Shown in pieces: positions 1-7,199 of a stretch of 13,045 nucleotides of DNA. The DNA comes from Thermus sp. JCM 17653 (GTDB lineage Bacteria; Deinococcota; Deinococci; Deinococcales; Thermaceae): assembly GCA_001311585.1 (NCBI GenBank), contig BBBN01000019.1, positions 1 to 13,045 of the forward strand. Direction: 5' to 3'. A program made the position numbers and the translations under genes. The stretch's first letter is position 1. Every line of letters begins with the position of its first letter. The notes beneath the pieces are model-generated. The model was given only the letters and a program-made list of their open reading frames with translations. It searched no databases and was not told where the DNA came from.

Positions 1-1
1 C

Positions 2-1131
2 CTAGCCCGCGCCTTGAGGCGGCTCGGCCGCCTGAGGGAGGCCCTGGACTACGCCGCCTTAGCCCATGCCCGGGGGTTCACCCCCTCCGCCCTCCTGGAG
101 TGGGCCTGGCTCGCCCTTCTCGCGGCGGAGGAGCCTTCCCTCCCCGACCTCCTCCGCCAGGTGGAGCCTTTGAGCCTGAGGGGAGGCGCGGGGCTCTACG
201 CCCGCCTCCTCATGGCCCACCTTCGCCTCCTCCAGGGAGAGGAGCCCACCGCCCGGGCTTACCTGCGGAAGGCCTTGGAGGAGGCCCCTCTTCCCGCCCT
301 CCCCTACCTCGCCCCCGCCGGGGTGCGCATCCTGGGGAAAGAAGCCCTCCCCTTCCTCCAGGCGGCGAGGCCCTGGGCCAAGGAGCCTCCCGTCCAGGCC
401 CTCCTCGCCCTGGCCCAGGGGCTTTACCGGGGGGACGGGGAAGGGGTGGCCAAGGCCCTTCCCCTCCTCCTGGAGGAGGCAGCGGAGGAGGCCATGCGGG
501 GCCTCCTCTTCCTGGGAAGGCCCCACCCCCTCCTGGGAGAGCTCTCCAAGCGGGGGCAGGAGTTTCTCTGGCCCGCAAGCCCTTCGGCCCACTTCCAGGC
601 CCTGGGGGAGCCGAGGCTTGGGGGCGAGCCCCTCCCCCTGCGCCAGGCGGAGCTCCTCGTCCTCCTCCTTGTCCGAAAGGAGGGCTGGAGGGGGGAGGAC
701 CTGGCCCAGGCCCTCTACGGGGAGGCCAACGGGCCCGCCCTCCGCATGGAGGTCCTGCGCCTGAGGCGGCGGGGGCTTGCCGTGGAAAGCCGCCCTTACC
801 GCCTGGCCCAGGCCCTCGCGGCGGACTTCTTGGAGGTGTGGGAGGCCCTCCGCCAAGGGGACCTAAGGGGAGCCCTCGCCCGCTACCGGGGCCCCTCCTT
901 CCCCAAAGCCAGGTCCCCGGGGTGGAGGCCCTCCGCCTGGAGCTGGAGGAGGCCCTAAGGCGGGCGGCCCTGGCCTCTAAGGACCCGGACGCCCTCTTCC
1001 TCCTGGCCGAGCGCCTGGGGGAGGACCTCGAGGCCTGGGAGGCTCTACTGGAGCTCCTTCCCCTGGAAGACCCCCGCCTTCCCATCGCCCAGGCCCGGGT
1101 GGCGAGGCTCAGGGGGGAGTGGGGCCTCTAA
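2..1131 (+). CDS. TPR/helical-repeat transcriptional regulator with SARP/OmpR-like winged helix (5' truncated by window edge)
   Basis: The frame is open from the first bases of the window, so the start lies upstream. The first ~190 visible residues are Ala/Leu-rich helical repeats (e.g. RRLGRLREALDYAALAHARG) of the TPR/MalT type. From about nt 590 a compact domain follows with the pattern LRQAELLVLLL, LAQALYG, ALRMEVLRLRRRG, RPYRL, ADFLEVWEALRQGD. This is the signature of the C-terminal winged helix found in SARP/AfsR-like and GAF-linked regulators of high-GC bacteria. The frame shifts near nt 893 (one base apparently missing in GGCCCCTCC); after it the protein resumes as GPLLPQSQVPGVEALRLELE and ends RLRGEWGL. 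It is probably a cytoplasmic DNA-binding regulator whose repeat region senses a ligand or partner. The adjacent heptamer array and peptide locus make it a candidate local regulator. The domain call is fairly secure; the target is inference. Confidence 0.75.
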   Translation, partial: SPRLEAARPPEGGPGLRRLSPCPGVHPLRPPGVGLARPSRGGGAFPPRPPPPGGAFEPEGRRGALRPPPHGPPSPPPGRGAHRPGLPAEGLGGGPSSRPPLPRPRRGAHPGERSPPLPPGGEALGQGASRPGPPRPGPGALPGGRGRGGQGPSPPPGGGSGGGHAGPPLPGKAPPPPGRALQAGAGVSLARKPFGPLPGPGGAEAWGRAPPPAPGGAPRPPPCPKGGLEGGGPGPGPLRGGQRARPPHGGPAPEAAGACRGKPPLPPGPGPRGGLLGGVGGPPPRGPKGSPRPLPGPLLPQSQVPGVEALRLELEEALRRAALASKDPDALFLLAERLGEDLEAWEALLELLPLEDPRLPIAQARVARLRGEWGL

Positions 1132-1315
1132 AGTGCCCCAAAAAGTCTCCCCCTAGCCCCGGCTTGGGCATCCCAGGTTGCGAAGCCGAAGTGGCGCTTA
1201 GAAACCAAGCCCCGGGGGCGGTCAGTGGAGGGCGAGGCACTGGGGAAGGACCCCAGAGCCCCCGAGGAGGGCGAGGAGAAGCCACAGGAACCGCATGCTT
1301 AAAGGCTACCCGGGC
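1132..1315. other. GC-rich intergenic region with hairpin potential, no gene seen
   Basis: No convincing reading frame lies here; one short open frame has unnatural Gly/Pro/Arg-rich content. Several hairpins can form: CGGCTT (1160-1165) with AAGCCG (1183-1188), enclosing GGG/CCC; CAGTG (1223-1227) with CACTG (1238-1242); and CTGGGG (1240-1245) with CCCCAG (1251-1256). The last is followed by AGCCACAGGAACC (about 1280-1292), which loosely recalls a B12-box. This could be a terminator/processing region for the upstream regulator or a small structured RNA. No T-tract follows the hairpins, so a simple intrinsic terminator is not supported. Confidence 0.3.
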
Positions 1316-1318
1316 TTA

Positions 1319-1380
1319 CGTAACCTCCGCGTAACGCCAACGAGCGTTTATGAGAGTTTCCTGAGTTACGCGAGCGTTAC
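1319..1380. promoter_or_regulatory. array of G(C/A)GTTAC-like heptamers, candidate SARP operator
   Basis: On the plus strand GCGTTTA (1344), GAGTTTC (1354), GAGTTAC (1363) and GCGTTAC (1374) follow one another at 9-11 base steps. On the minus strand GTTACG occurs twice, at 1319-1324 and 1330-1335, exactly 11 bases apart. SARP regulators are known to bind direct heptamer repeats spaced about one helical turn just upstream of the -10 element. The array lies between a gene with a SARP-like winged helix and the downstream exported-protein/peptide genes. The repeats are seen directly; the factor bound is inferred. Confidence 0.5.
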
Positions 1381-1391
1381 CTTCCTTTTGC

Positions 1392-1397
1392 TACCCT
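1392..1397 (+). promoter_or_regulatory. candidate -10 element for the exported-protein/peptide transcript
   Basis: TACCCT fits the relaxed Thermus -10 pattern TAnnnT and lies 11 bases after the last heptamer and about 30 bases before the GTG start. No good -35 is visible at the usual distance, as expected if an activator bound to the heptamers replaces it. Confidence 0.35.
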
Positions 1398-1408
1398 GGG
1401 ACTGACTT

Positions 1409-1421
1409 GGAAAGGAGGTGA
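1409..1421 (+). promoter_or_regulatory. extended Shine-Dalgarno of the exported-protein gene
   Basis: GGAAAGGAGGTGA matches essentially the full anti-Shine-Dalgarno tail of 16S rRNA. The same 13 bases occur before the peptide gene at 2431-2443. It decides the start at 1427, leaving five bases after the site. Confidence 0.6.
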
Positions 1422-1426
1422 AGAAG

Positions 1427-2384
1427 GTGTACAAAGAGGTCCAGGAGGTCAAAGCGAGCGGCCGGACACGGCGGGTCCACGTGAGGTTCTTCGCCTGGAA
1501 TCCAAAAGGGCTCTTGGCGCTCCTGGTCGTTCTCTCTGGTCTTTTTGCAGGCTGCGGGCGGGGAGCGGCAACCGCAACACCTTCCCAATCCCTAGATCAA
1601 TCCGGCGCTTGGATAGAACTCGCCCCCGGGATCCGGTACTGGGAGAAGGAGGGGAGGGTTTCCCTAGACATAGCGCCACCTCTAATGACCGAGGAAAGCG
1701 TGCAGAAGTTCGCCGAATACGCCCAAGGGAGGATGGCCCAAGCCACCCTTGAGGAAAGGGCATTCTGGGAGGAACAGCTCCGCTTTGTGAAGGAGCAGCA
1801 CGCTCTTTGGTCAGACGAGGAGCTTGTGGTAAGCGCTTGGAGAACGCCCTTCTGGGCAAGATCCCTCTTCCCCTAGAGGAGGTGCAACGCCAGGAGCTCC
1901 GGGCTAAGCTGAGGGAAATCGTTCGGCAGCTAAAGCGGTACGGCCCCGATAATCTACCCCCAGGTGGAGAAAGGGAGAATCTGCCCCCAGCTTTGAAAAC
2001 CCCCGATGGGGGATGGTGGTGGGCTTAGACACCTTTCCCCTCCTGGTCCAGTACCTCGCCCCCCAGTCCCTTTTCCCCTCCTGTAGCCTAAGTGCCTCCG
2101 CCATGCCCACTACCGCCTCCCCTGGGGCGAAGGCGTATGCCACTGCCATTTGCTCTACAAGTAGCATCATCTGGGGCTGGGTGGAAACCCGGACCAACGC
2201 TTGGACGGCTAGCAGCAGCTCTTCCACCTGTTACGATTCGGGTTGGCCCTCTTCCCACTGCCGGAGCGTGGCTTACGGGGCCACGGGATGCTACAGCGAT
2301 GCCTGGTCGGGCTACTACTACCAGTTGGGCGATTTCAGGTTTTACTCTAATAGTCGCTATTCTTCTAACCCCAGGTGTTTTTAG
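1427..2384 (+). CDS. unrecognised exported (possibly lipo-) protein, Cys/Ser/Tyr-rich C-terminus; two frameshifts
   Basis: I do not recognise the family. GTG at 1427 is preferred over GTG at 1418 because the ribosome site AAAGGAGGTGA (1411-1421) overlaps the latter. The N-terminus is basic (SGRTRRVHVRFF), followed by a hydrophobic segment LLALLVVLSGLFAGC ending in an FAGC lipobox-like site, so export is likely. A charged helical middle region follows (about residues 70-185). The last ~120 residues are rich in Ser, Tyr, Trp and Cys, with stretches such as WTASSSSSTCYDSGWPSSHC and AYGATGCYSDAWSGYYY. Joins: near 1828 (GTGGTAAG, one G missing), entering KRLENALLGKIPLPLEE; and near 2007-2012 (G run), entering GMVVGLDTFPLLVQYL. 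The repaired length is about 319 residues. It precedes the peptide gene by 64 bases and is probably co-transcribed with it. Base composition is less GC-rich than the flanking housekeeping genes. Genuine decay remains possible. Confidence 0.6.
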
Positions 2385-2430
2385 GGGGGTAACCAAGGCA
2401 GAGCCGGCACCTCGCCCCTGCACGGGCTAG

Positions 2431-2443
2431 GGAAAGGAGGTGA
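2431..2443 (+). promoter_or_regulatory. extended Shine-Dalgarno of the Cys-peptide gene
   Basis: GGAAAGGAGGTGA is identical to the site before the exported-protein gene. It places ATG 2449 at ordinary spacing and is strong support that the 32-codon frame is translated. Confidence 0.7.
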
Positions 2444-2448
2444 GAAAG

Positions 2449-2547
2449 ATGCGGTGGGTGAGGAAGCCTTCACGAACCTCTAGCGTTAACTGCATCATCA
2501 AGTGCATTGGCAACTGCGGCAAAAACAACGTCGAAGTCGATGAATAA
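2449..2547 (+). CDS. 32-residue peptide with CxxxCxxxC core, candidate secreted or modified peptide
   Basis: A complete small gene with ATG start, TAA stop and a perfect ribosome site five bases upstream. The N-terminus is basic (MRWVRKPSRTSS), the core is VNCIIKCIGNCGKNN and the tail is acidic (VEVDE). The three cysteines are at 15, 19 and 23, one per helical turn, which would put them on one face of a helix. There is no typical signal peptide. The gene is followed directly by an intrinsic terminator and then an ABC-2 exporter, as in many bacteriocin, RiPP or pheromone loci. No maturation enzyme (radical SAM, YcaO, lanthionine synthetase) or peptidase domain is seen in the window. It could alternatively be a metal-binding peptide or a leader peptide. 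Translation is likely; function is unknown. Confidence 0.7.
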   Translation: MRWVRKPSRTSSVNCIIKCIGNCGKNNVEVDE

Positions 2548-2554
2548 GTAAATC

Positions 2555-2585
2555 GTAGGGCCGGAGAAATCCGGCCCTACTTTTT
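2555..2585 (+). terminator. intrinsic terminator after the peptide gene
   Basis: A perfect 11-bp stem, GTAGGGCCGGA (2555-2565) with TCCGGCCCTAC (2570-2580), closed by a GAAA tetraloop and followed by TTTTT (2581-2585). It lies eight bases after the peptide stop and 11 bases before the permease ATG, so exporter expression must come from read-through or from a start within the stem region. Confidence 0.92.
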
Positions 2586-2595
2586 CTAAGTGGCC

Positions 2596-3356
2596 ATGTT
2601 CAAGATCTTCCTTATCCAGCTCGAAGCAGAGTTCCTCCTTATGCGAGAGGAGATAAAGCGGTACTGGCTCAATAACCTCGTGGGCGCCTTCGTGGATCTG
2701 GTTTACTTTTACGCCATCTTCGTGGCGGTGCAGAACCTGGCGCCAGGGGAAACTCTTTCGGGAACCTCCTCCCTGGTCCTAATGTATGCGGTCTTGCAAT
2801 TGGTCCTGGTTTTTACACAACGATTTCTTTCACCCTTAATCAAGAAGCCGTTCGGGGGACATTGGAACACTTTGCCTTGGCCAGAGGGGGGCTTCTCTAC
2901 CAGCTCTTTCTTCGTATAACCGCCCTTGCTACCTATATCTTGGTCCGCACCATCTTTTTGCTCTTCGTTCTCCTTCTGGCTACAAGAACCACCCTGGTCT
3001 TCAGCTCCTGGTGGCTCATGGGGGTGGGCGTCGTCCTCTTGACCGCGGTAGGTCTTTCCCTCTTGTTGGGCGCTCTAGCCCTTTATTTCAAGCAAATCGG
3101 TAGCTTCTTCACTCTTGTCCAGTTCCTCCTCATTCCCTACTTCCTCTCCTTCATCCAATGGCAGCCCTACATGGCCTACCTCCCCTTTGCCCCGGGAGCC
3201 CACCTGGTACGGCTTGGGCTCACGGGCGGGGAGTTTGACCGGGGCATTTTCCTCCTCGCCCTTTTTCAAGGTCTCTTCTTCCTCGCCGCTGGGCTTCTCG
3301 CCATGGCCTACATGTACCGCCTGGTCCGCAGGCGGGGTATACTGGGGAGGTTCTAG
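2596..3356 (+). CDS. ABC-2 type transporter permease, first copy; one frameshift
   Basis: An integral membrane protein of about 253 residues after repair. Six hydrophobic segments are visible, among them LVGAFVDLVYFYAIFVAV, LATYILVRTIFLLFVLLLA, WLMGVGVVLLTAVGLSLLLG, FFTLVQFLLIPYFLSF and IFLLALFQGLFFLAAGLLAM. Typical ABC-2 features are the cytosolic stretch EAVRGTLEHFALARGGLLYQ and the tail RRRGILGRF. The frame changes near 2819; joining TQ to TISFTLNQEAVRG restores full-length alignment with the second permease. ATG 2596 is chosen over in-frame GTG 2590; neither has a clear ribosome site and both sit just after the terminator. The codon use is more AT-rich than in the second permease. It likely forms a heterodimer with that protein to export a substrate, possibly the upstream peptide. 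Confidence 0.85.
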
Positions 3357-3361
3357 GAGGT

Positions 3362-4121
3362 ATGGTGCTCTGGCAGCTCTGGAGCGAGTTCCTTCTTGAC
3401 TGGAACCTTACCAAGCGCTACTGGTTCAACCAGGTGGCGGGGCTTTTGGCTCCGTCCTCTTCTTCTACTCCATGGTCCTGGGCCTGAGAAACCTGGCTCT
3501 CAAGGACCTGTCCGACCTCGGGCTGGACCTGGGCCCCCTGCTCCTCCTTTTCACCGCCTTTAGCCTGGTGGTGGCCACCTTCCAGTCCGTGGCGTACAAC
3601 GTGCAGTCCGAGGCCGCCCGAGGTACCCTGGAGCACCTGGGCCTGGCCCGGGGAGGGCTTCTTCGGCAGCTCCTCCTGCGCGCCTCGTGCAGGGTCTCGC
3701 TGGCATCACCTCTAGCCTCCTTACCCTTCTCCCCTTGGTCCTCCTCCTCGGGGTTAGGCTCACCCCCGCCCCCTGGTGGCCCCTGGGCCTTTTGCCCCTG
3801 TACCTCGCCGCCTTGGGCTTCGGCCTCCTCATGGGGGCCACTGCCTTGTACTTCAAGCAGGTGGACGCGTTTTTCACTATCGTCCAGTTCCTCTTCCTGC
3901 CCTACTTCTTCTACTTGGTCCGGTTTGAGCCTTGGATGACCCCGCTGCCCTTTGCCCCGGGGGCCTACCTCCTCCGGCTCGCCTTCACGGGGGAGGAGGT
4001 TTCCCCGGGGCTTCTCCTCCTGGCCCTGGTCCAGGCCCTCCTCTTCCTGGGCGTGGGGCTTCTCGCCATGGCCTGGGTCTACGCGGCGGTGCGGCGGAGG
4101 GGCCTATTAGGGAGGTACTGA
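3362..4121 (+). CDS. ABC-2 type transporter permease, second copy; two frameshifts
   Basis: A paralogue of the preceding permease; over the last ~92 residues about 60% are identical by eye (shared ALYFKQ, FFT.VQFL, LPFAPGA, GLLAMA, VRRRG.LGR). It begins [20 protein letters not shown] five bases after the first permease, whose stop is embedded in the ribosome site TAGGAGG. The frame changes near 3444 (T run; [20 protein letters not shown] continues) and near 3682 ([18 protein letters not shown] continues). The repaired length is about 253 residues with six membrane segments. The stop TGA overlaps the ATPase ATG (TGATG), implying translational coupling. Composition is as GC-rich as the housekeeping genes. 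Confidence 0.86.
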
Positions 4122-5031
4122 TGCGGCTTCTGGTGCAGAACGTCCAAAAGCGCTTCGGGAAGCTGGAGGCCCTAAAGGGGGTGAGCCTGGAGCTTGGGGC
4201 CGGGGAGATCCTGGGCCTTTTGGGCCCCAACGGGGCGGGCAAGACCACCCTCATCAAGGTCGTCCTCGGCCTCCTCCTCCCGATGGGGGGGAAGTGGTCC
4301 TGGAGGAGGGCGGGGCGCGGCGCAGGCCCCAGGGCCACGAGTTCGGTGTCCTCCTGGAGGGAAGCCGTAACCTCTACGTCAACCTGAGCCTCCTGGCGAA
4401 CGCCCTCTACTTCGGGGGCATCCGGGGGCTTCCCCCAAAGGAAGTCCGCCCCCGGTTTGAGGCCTGGCTGGAGCGCTTTGGCCTAAAGGACCGCCTCCAC
4501 GCCCCCCTCGCCTCCCTCTCCCGGGGCATGCAGCAGAAGGCGGCCTTGGCCCTGGCCCTCGCCCTCAAGCCCCGCTTCCTCCTCCTGGACGAGCCCACCC
4601 TGGGCCTAGACCCCGTGAGCCGGAGGGAGTTTGAGGGGATTCTCCTGGAGCTCAAGGGGGAGGGGTGGGGGATCCTCCTCACCTCCCACGACCTGGAAGG
4701 GGTGGAGCGGGTGAGCGACCGGGTGGCCTTCCTCCGCCAGGGGGAGGTGCTGAAGGAGGGCCCCACCCAGGCCCTCCTGCGGGAGTGGGCCGGGGAGGGG
4801 TACCGGGTGCGCCTCGCCGAGCCCAAGGCGGAGGCCCTCCAGAAGGCCCTGGGCCCCGGCTGGAGCGCGGAAGGCCCCGAGGTCCTCTTCTTCCTGGGGC
4901 CGTGGGAGGCGCTACGGGAGGCCTTGGGAAAGCTCCCCGTGGAGGTGCTGGAGGTCTCCCGGGGGACGCCGAGCCTCGAGGCCCTCTTCCTCCACCTCTT
5001 CGGGGAGGCCCGCCCTTCCCCCAGCGCATAA
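4121..5031 (+). CDS. ABC transporter ATP-binding protein (ABC-2 exporter ATPase); one frameshift
   Basis: The energising subunit of the exporter, about 303 residues. Motifs in order: Walker [10 protein letters not shown] (residues ~35-43), the Q-loop region [15 protein letters not shown] (with Glu where Gln is usual, as in DrrA-like ATPases), signature LSRGMQQK (~134), Walker [14 protein letters not shown] (~152) and H-loop TSHD (~188). A C-terminal extension of about 90 residues ([17 protein letters not shown], then [12 protein letters not shown]) is typical of ABC-2 exporters. The frame changes near 4279, restoring [15 protein letters not shown]. The start is fixed by the TGATG overlap with the second permease. 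The substrate is unknown; context suggests the Cys-peptide or the exported protein, though drug or lipid export is equally compatible with the sequence. Confidence 0.88.
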
Positions 5032-5039
5032 CTTTGCGC

Positions 5040-5045
5040 TACCCT
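5040..5045 (+). promoter_or_regulatory. possible leaderless-transcript -10 for the aminotransferase
   Basis: TACCCT lies six bases before ATG 5052. With normal -10 to start spacing, transcription would begin at or next to the ATG, giving a leaderless mRNA, which is common in Thermus. No clear -35 is seen. Confidence 0.3.
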
Positions 5046-5051
5046 ATCCCC

Positions 5052-6192
5052 ATGCGCCTCCACCCCCGCACCGAGGCGGCCAAGGAGAGCATCTTCCCCA
5101 GGATGAGCCAGCTCGCCCAGCGCCTGGGCGCGGTGAACCTGGGCCAGGGGTTTCCCTCTAATCCCCCGCCCCCCTTCCTCCTGGAGGCGGTGCGGCGCGC
5201 CTTGGGCCGCCAGGATCAGTACGCCCCCCCGGCGGGGCTTCCCGCGCTAAGGGAGGCCCTGGCCGAAGAGTTTTCCGTGGAGCCCGAAAGCGTGGTGGTC
5301 ACCTCCGGGGCCACGGAGGCCATCTACGTCCTCCTGCAAAGCCTCGTGGGCCCCGGGGACGAGGTGGTGGTGCTGGAGCCTTTCTTTGACGTCTACCTGC
5401 CGGACGCCTTCCTGGCAGGAGCCGAGGCCAGGCTTGTGCGCTTAGACCTCACCCCTGAGGCTTCCGCCTGGACCTTTCCGCCCTGCAAGGGGCCCTCACC
5501 CTGAGGACCCGGGCCCTCCTCCTCAACACCCCCATGAACCCCACGGGGATGGTCTTCGGGGAGAGGGAGCTGGAGGCCATCGCCCGCCTCGCAAGGGAGC
5601 GCGACCTCTTCCTCATATCCGACGAGGTCTACGACGAGCTCTACTACGGAAAAAGGCCAAGCGCCTCCGGGAGTTCGCCCCGGAGCGCACCTTCACCGTG
5701 GGGAGCGCGGGGAAGCGCCTCGAGGCCACGGGCTACCGGGTGGGCTGGATCGTGGGGCCCAAGGAGGCCATGCCTCTCCTTGCGGGGATGCGCCAGTGGA
5801 CGAGCTTCTCCGCCCCCACGCCCCTGCAGGCCGGGGTGGCGGAGGCCCTAAGGGTGGCGAGGCGCGAGGGCTTCTACGAGGCTGCGGGAAAGCTACCGGA
5901 AAAGGCGGGACCTCCTGGCCGGGGGGCTTAGGGCGATGGGGCTTCGGGTCTACGTCCCCGAGGGCACCTACTTCCTCATGGCCGAGCTTCCCGGGTGGGA
6001 CGCCTTCCGGCTCGTGGAGGAGGCCCGGGTGGCCTGATCCCCGCCTCCGCCTTCTACCTTGAAGACCCTCCCAAGGACCTCTTCCGCTTTGCCTTCTGCA
6101 AGGCCGAGGAGGAGCTTCACCTCGCCCTGGAGCGCCTGGGGCGTGTGGTAAACTCCCCCCGTGAAGCCGAAGGTGGTGCGGTATCTGGATGA
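5052..6192 (+). CDS. PLP-dependent aminotransferase, glutamine/kynurenine type; four indels
   Basis: A fold-type I class I aminotransferase. It starts MRLHPRTEAAKESIFPRMS and contains VNLGQGFPSNPPP, DQYAPPAGLPALREALA, SGATEAIYVLLQSLVGPGDE, LLNTPMNPTGMVF (substrate Asn), FLISDEVYDELYYG (Asp/Tyr of the cofactor site) and TVGSAGKRLEATGYRVGW with the PLP lysine. From memory it matches the T. thermophilus glutamine aminotransferase (PDB 1V2D), including the tail [15 protein letters not shown] and a length of 381 after repair. Indels are near 5459, 5659, 5880 (two bases) and 6038, each bridged by continuing family sequence. It likely transaminates glutamine and aromatic amino acids with 2-oxoacids in the cytosol. 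The end overlaps the E1 alpha start by 32 bases. Confidence 0.9.
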
Positions 6193-7199
6193 AGGGGCGT
6201 TTCCCCTACCGGAGGAAGAGGCCCTAAGGCTCTACCGGGCCATGCGCCGGGCCCGGTTTTTTTGACGAGAAGGCCCTCACCCTGCAGCGCCAAGGCCGGC
6301 TTGGGGTCTACGCCCCCTTCATGGGCCAGGAGGCGGCCCAGGTGGGGGTGGCCTTGGCCCTGGAGGAAAGGGACTGGGTGGTGCCGAGCTACCGGGAAAG
6401 CGCCATGCTCCTCGCCCGGGGGCTTCCCATCCACGTCCTCCTCCTCTACTGGCGGGCCCACCCTGCGGGCTGGGGCTTCCCCGAGGGGGTGCGGGCGGTG
6501 AACCCCTACATCCCCATCGCCACCCAGATCCCCCAGGCGGTGGGCCTGGCCCTGGCCGGGCGGCACCGGGGGAGGACTGGGTGGTGGCCACCTCCATCGG
6601 GGACGGGGGCACCAGCGAGGGGGACTTCCACGAGGGGCTGAACTTCGCCGCGGTCTTGGGCGCTCCCGTGGTCTTCCTGGTGCAGAACAACGGCTACGCC
6701 ATCAGCGTCCCCCGGAGCAGGCAGATGAAGGTGGACTACGTGGCCAGAAGGGCCGAGGGGTACGGGATGCCGGGGGTGGTGGTGGACGGGAACGACGCCT
6801 TCGCCGTGTACCTGGAGGCCAAGAAGGCGGTGGAAAGGGCCAGGAAGGGGGAAGGCCCCACCCTCCTCGAGGCCCTCACCTACCGCCTCGCCCCTCACAC
6901 CACCTCCGACGACCCCTCCCGCTACCGCAGCAAAGAGGAAGAGGAGGCCTGGCGGGCCAAGGACCCCATCCTCCGCCTCAGGAAGGCCCTGGAGGGGCGG
7001 GGCCTTTGGGACGAGGGGGCGGAAAAGGCGCTTCTTCTTGAGCTTGAGGAGGAGTTCCAGAAGGAGCTCGCCCTGGCCGACGAGGCCCCGGAGCCCAGGC
7101 CCGAGGAGATCGTGGAGCACGTCTACAAGGAGATGGGCCCCGACCAAAGGAGGGCCTGGGAAGCCTTAAGGCGGGGCCTCCACGTGGAGGAGGTGCTGA
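6161..7199 (+). CDS. pdhA: 2-oxoacid (pyruvate-type) dehydrogenase E1 component, alpha subunit; frameshifted
   Basis: The thiamine-diphosphate E1 alpha subunit of a heterotetrameric 2-oxoacid dehydrogenase. It starts [20 protein letters not shown] at GTG 6161 (in frame after a stop, so the only plausible start). Family motifs: [31 protein letters not shown], the ThDP/Mg motif [17 protein letters not shown] with QNNGYAIS, then the phosphorylation-loop region [16 protein letters not shown]. Joins: seven Ts at about 6258-6264, where six are expected (the one clear insertion), and near 6570 ([13 protein letters not shown] restored). The 3' end is not fully resolved: the current frame runs through LHVEEVLM, while the natural end is probably the TGA at 7197-7199 overlapping the beta ATG. 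The symbol is tentative; branched-chain or acetoin substrates are not excluded. Confidence 0.88.

Noticed and set aside
1119..1334. Open frame of 71 codons in the intergenic region after the regulator
   Set aside because: The composition looks untranslated, there is no ribosome site, and it overlaps the end of the regulator and the hairpins.
1319..1380. CRISPR-like repeat array
   Set aside because: Units are seven bases at 9-11 base steps on both strands; there are no long identical repeats or spacers, and no cas genes.
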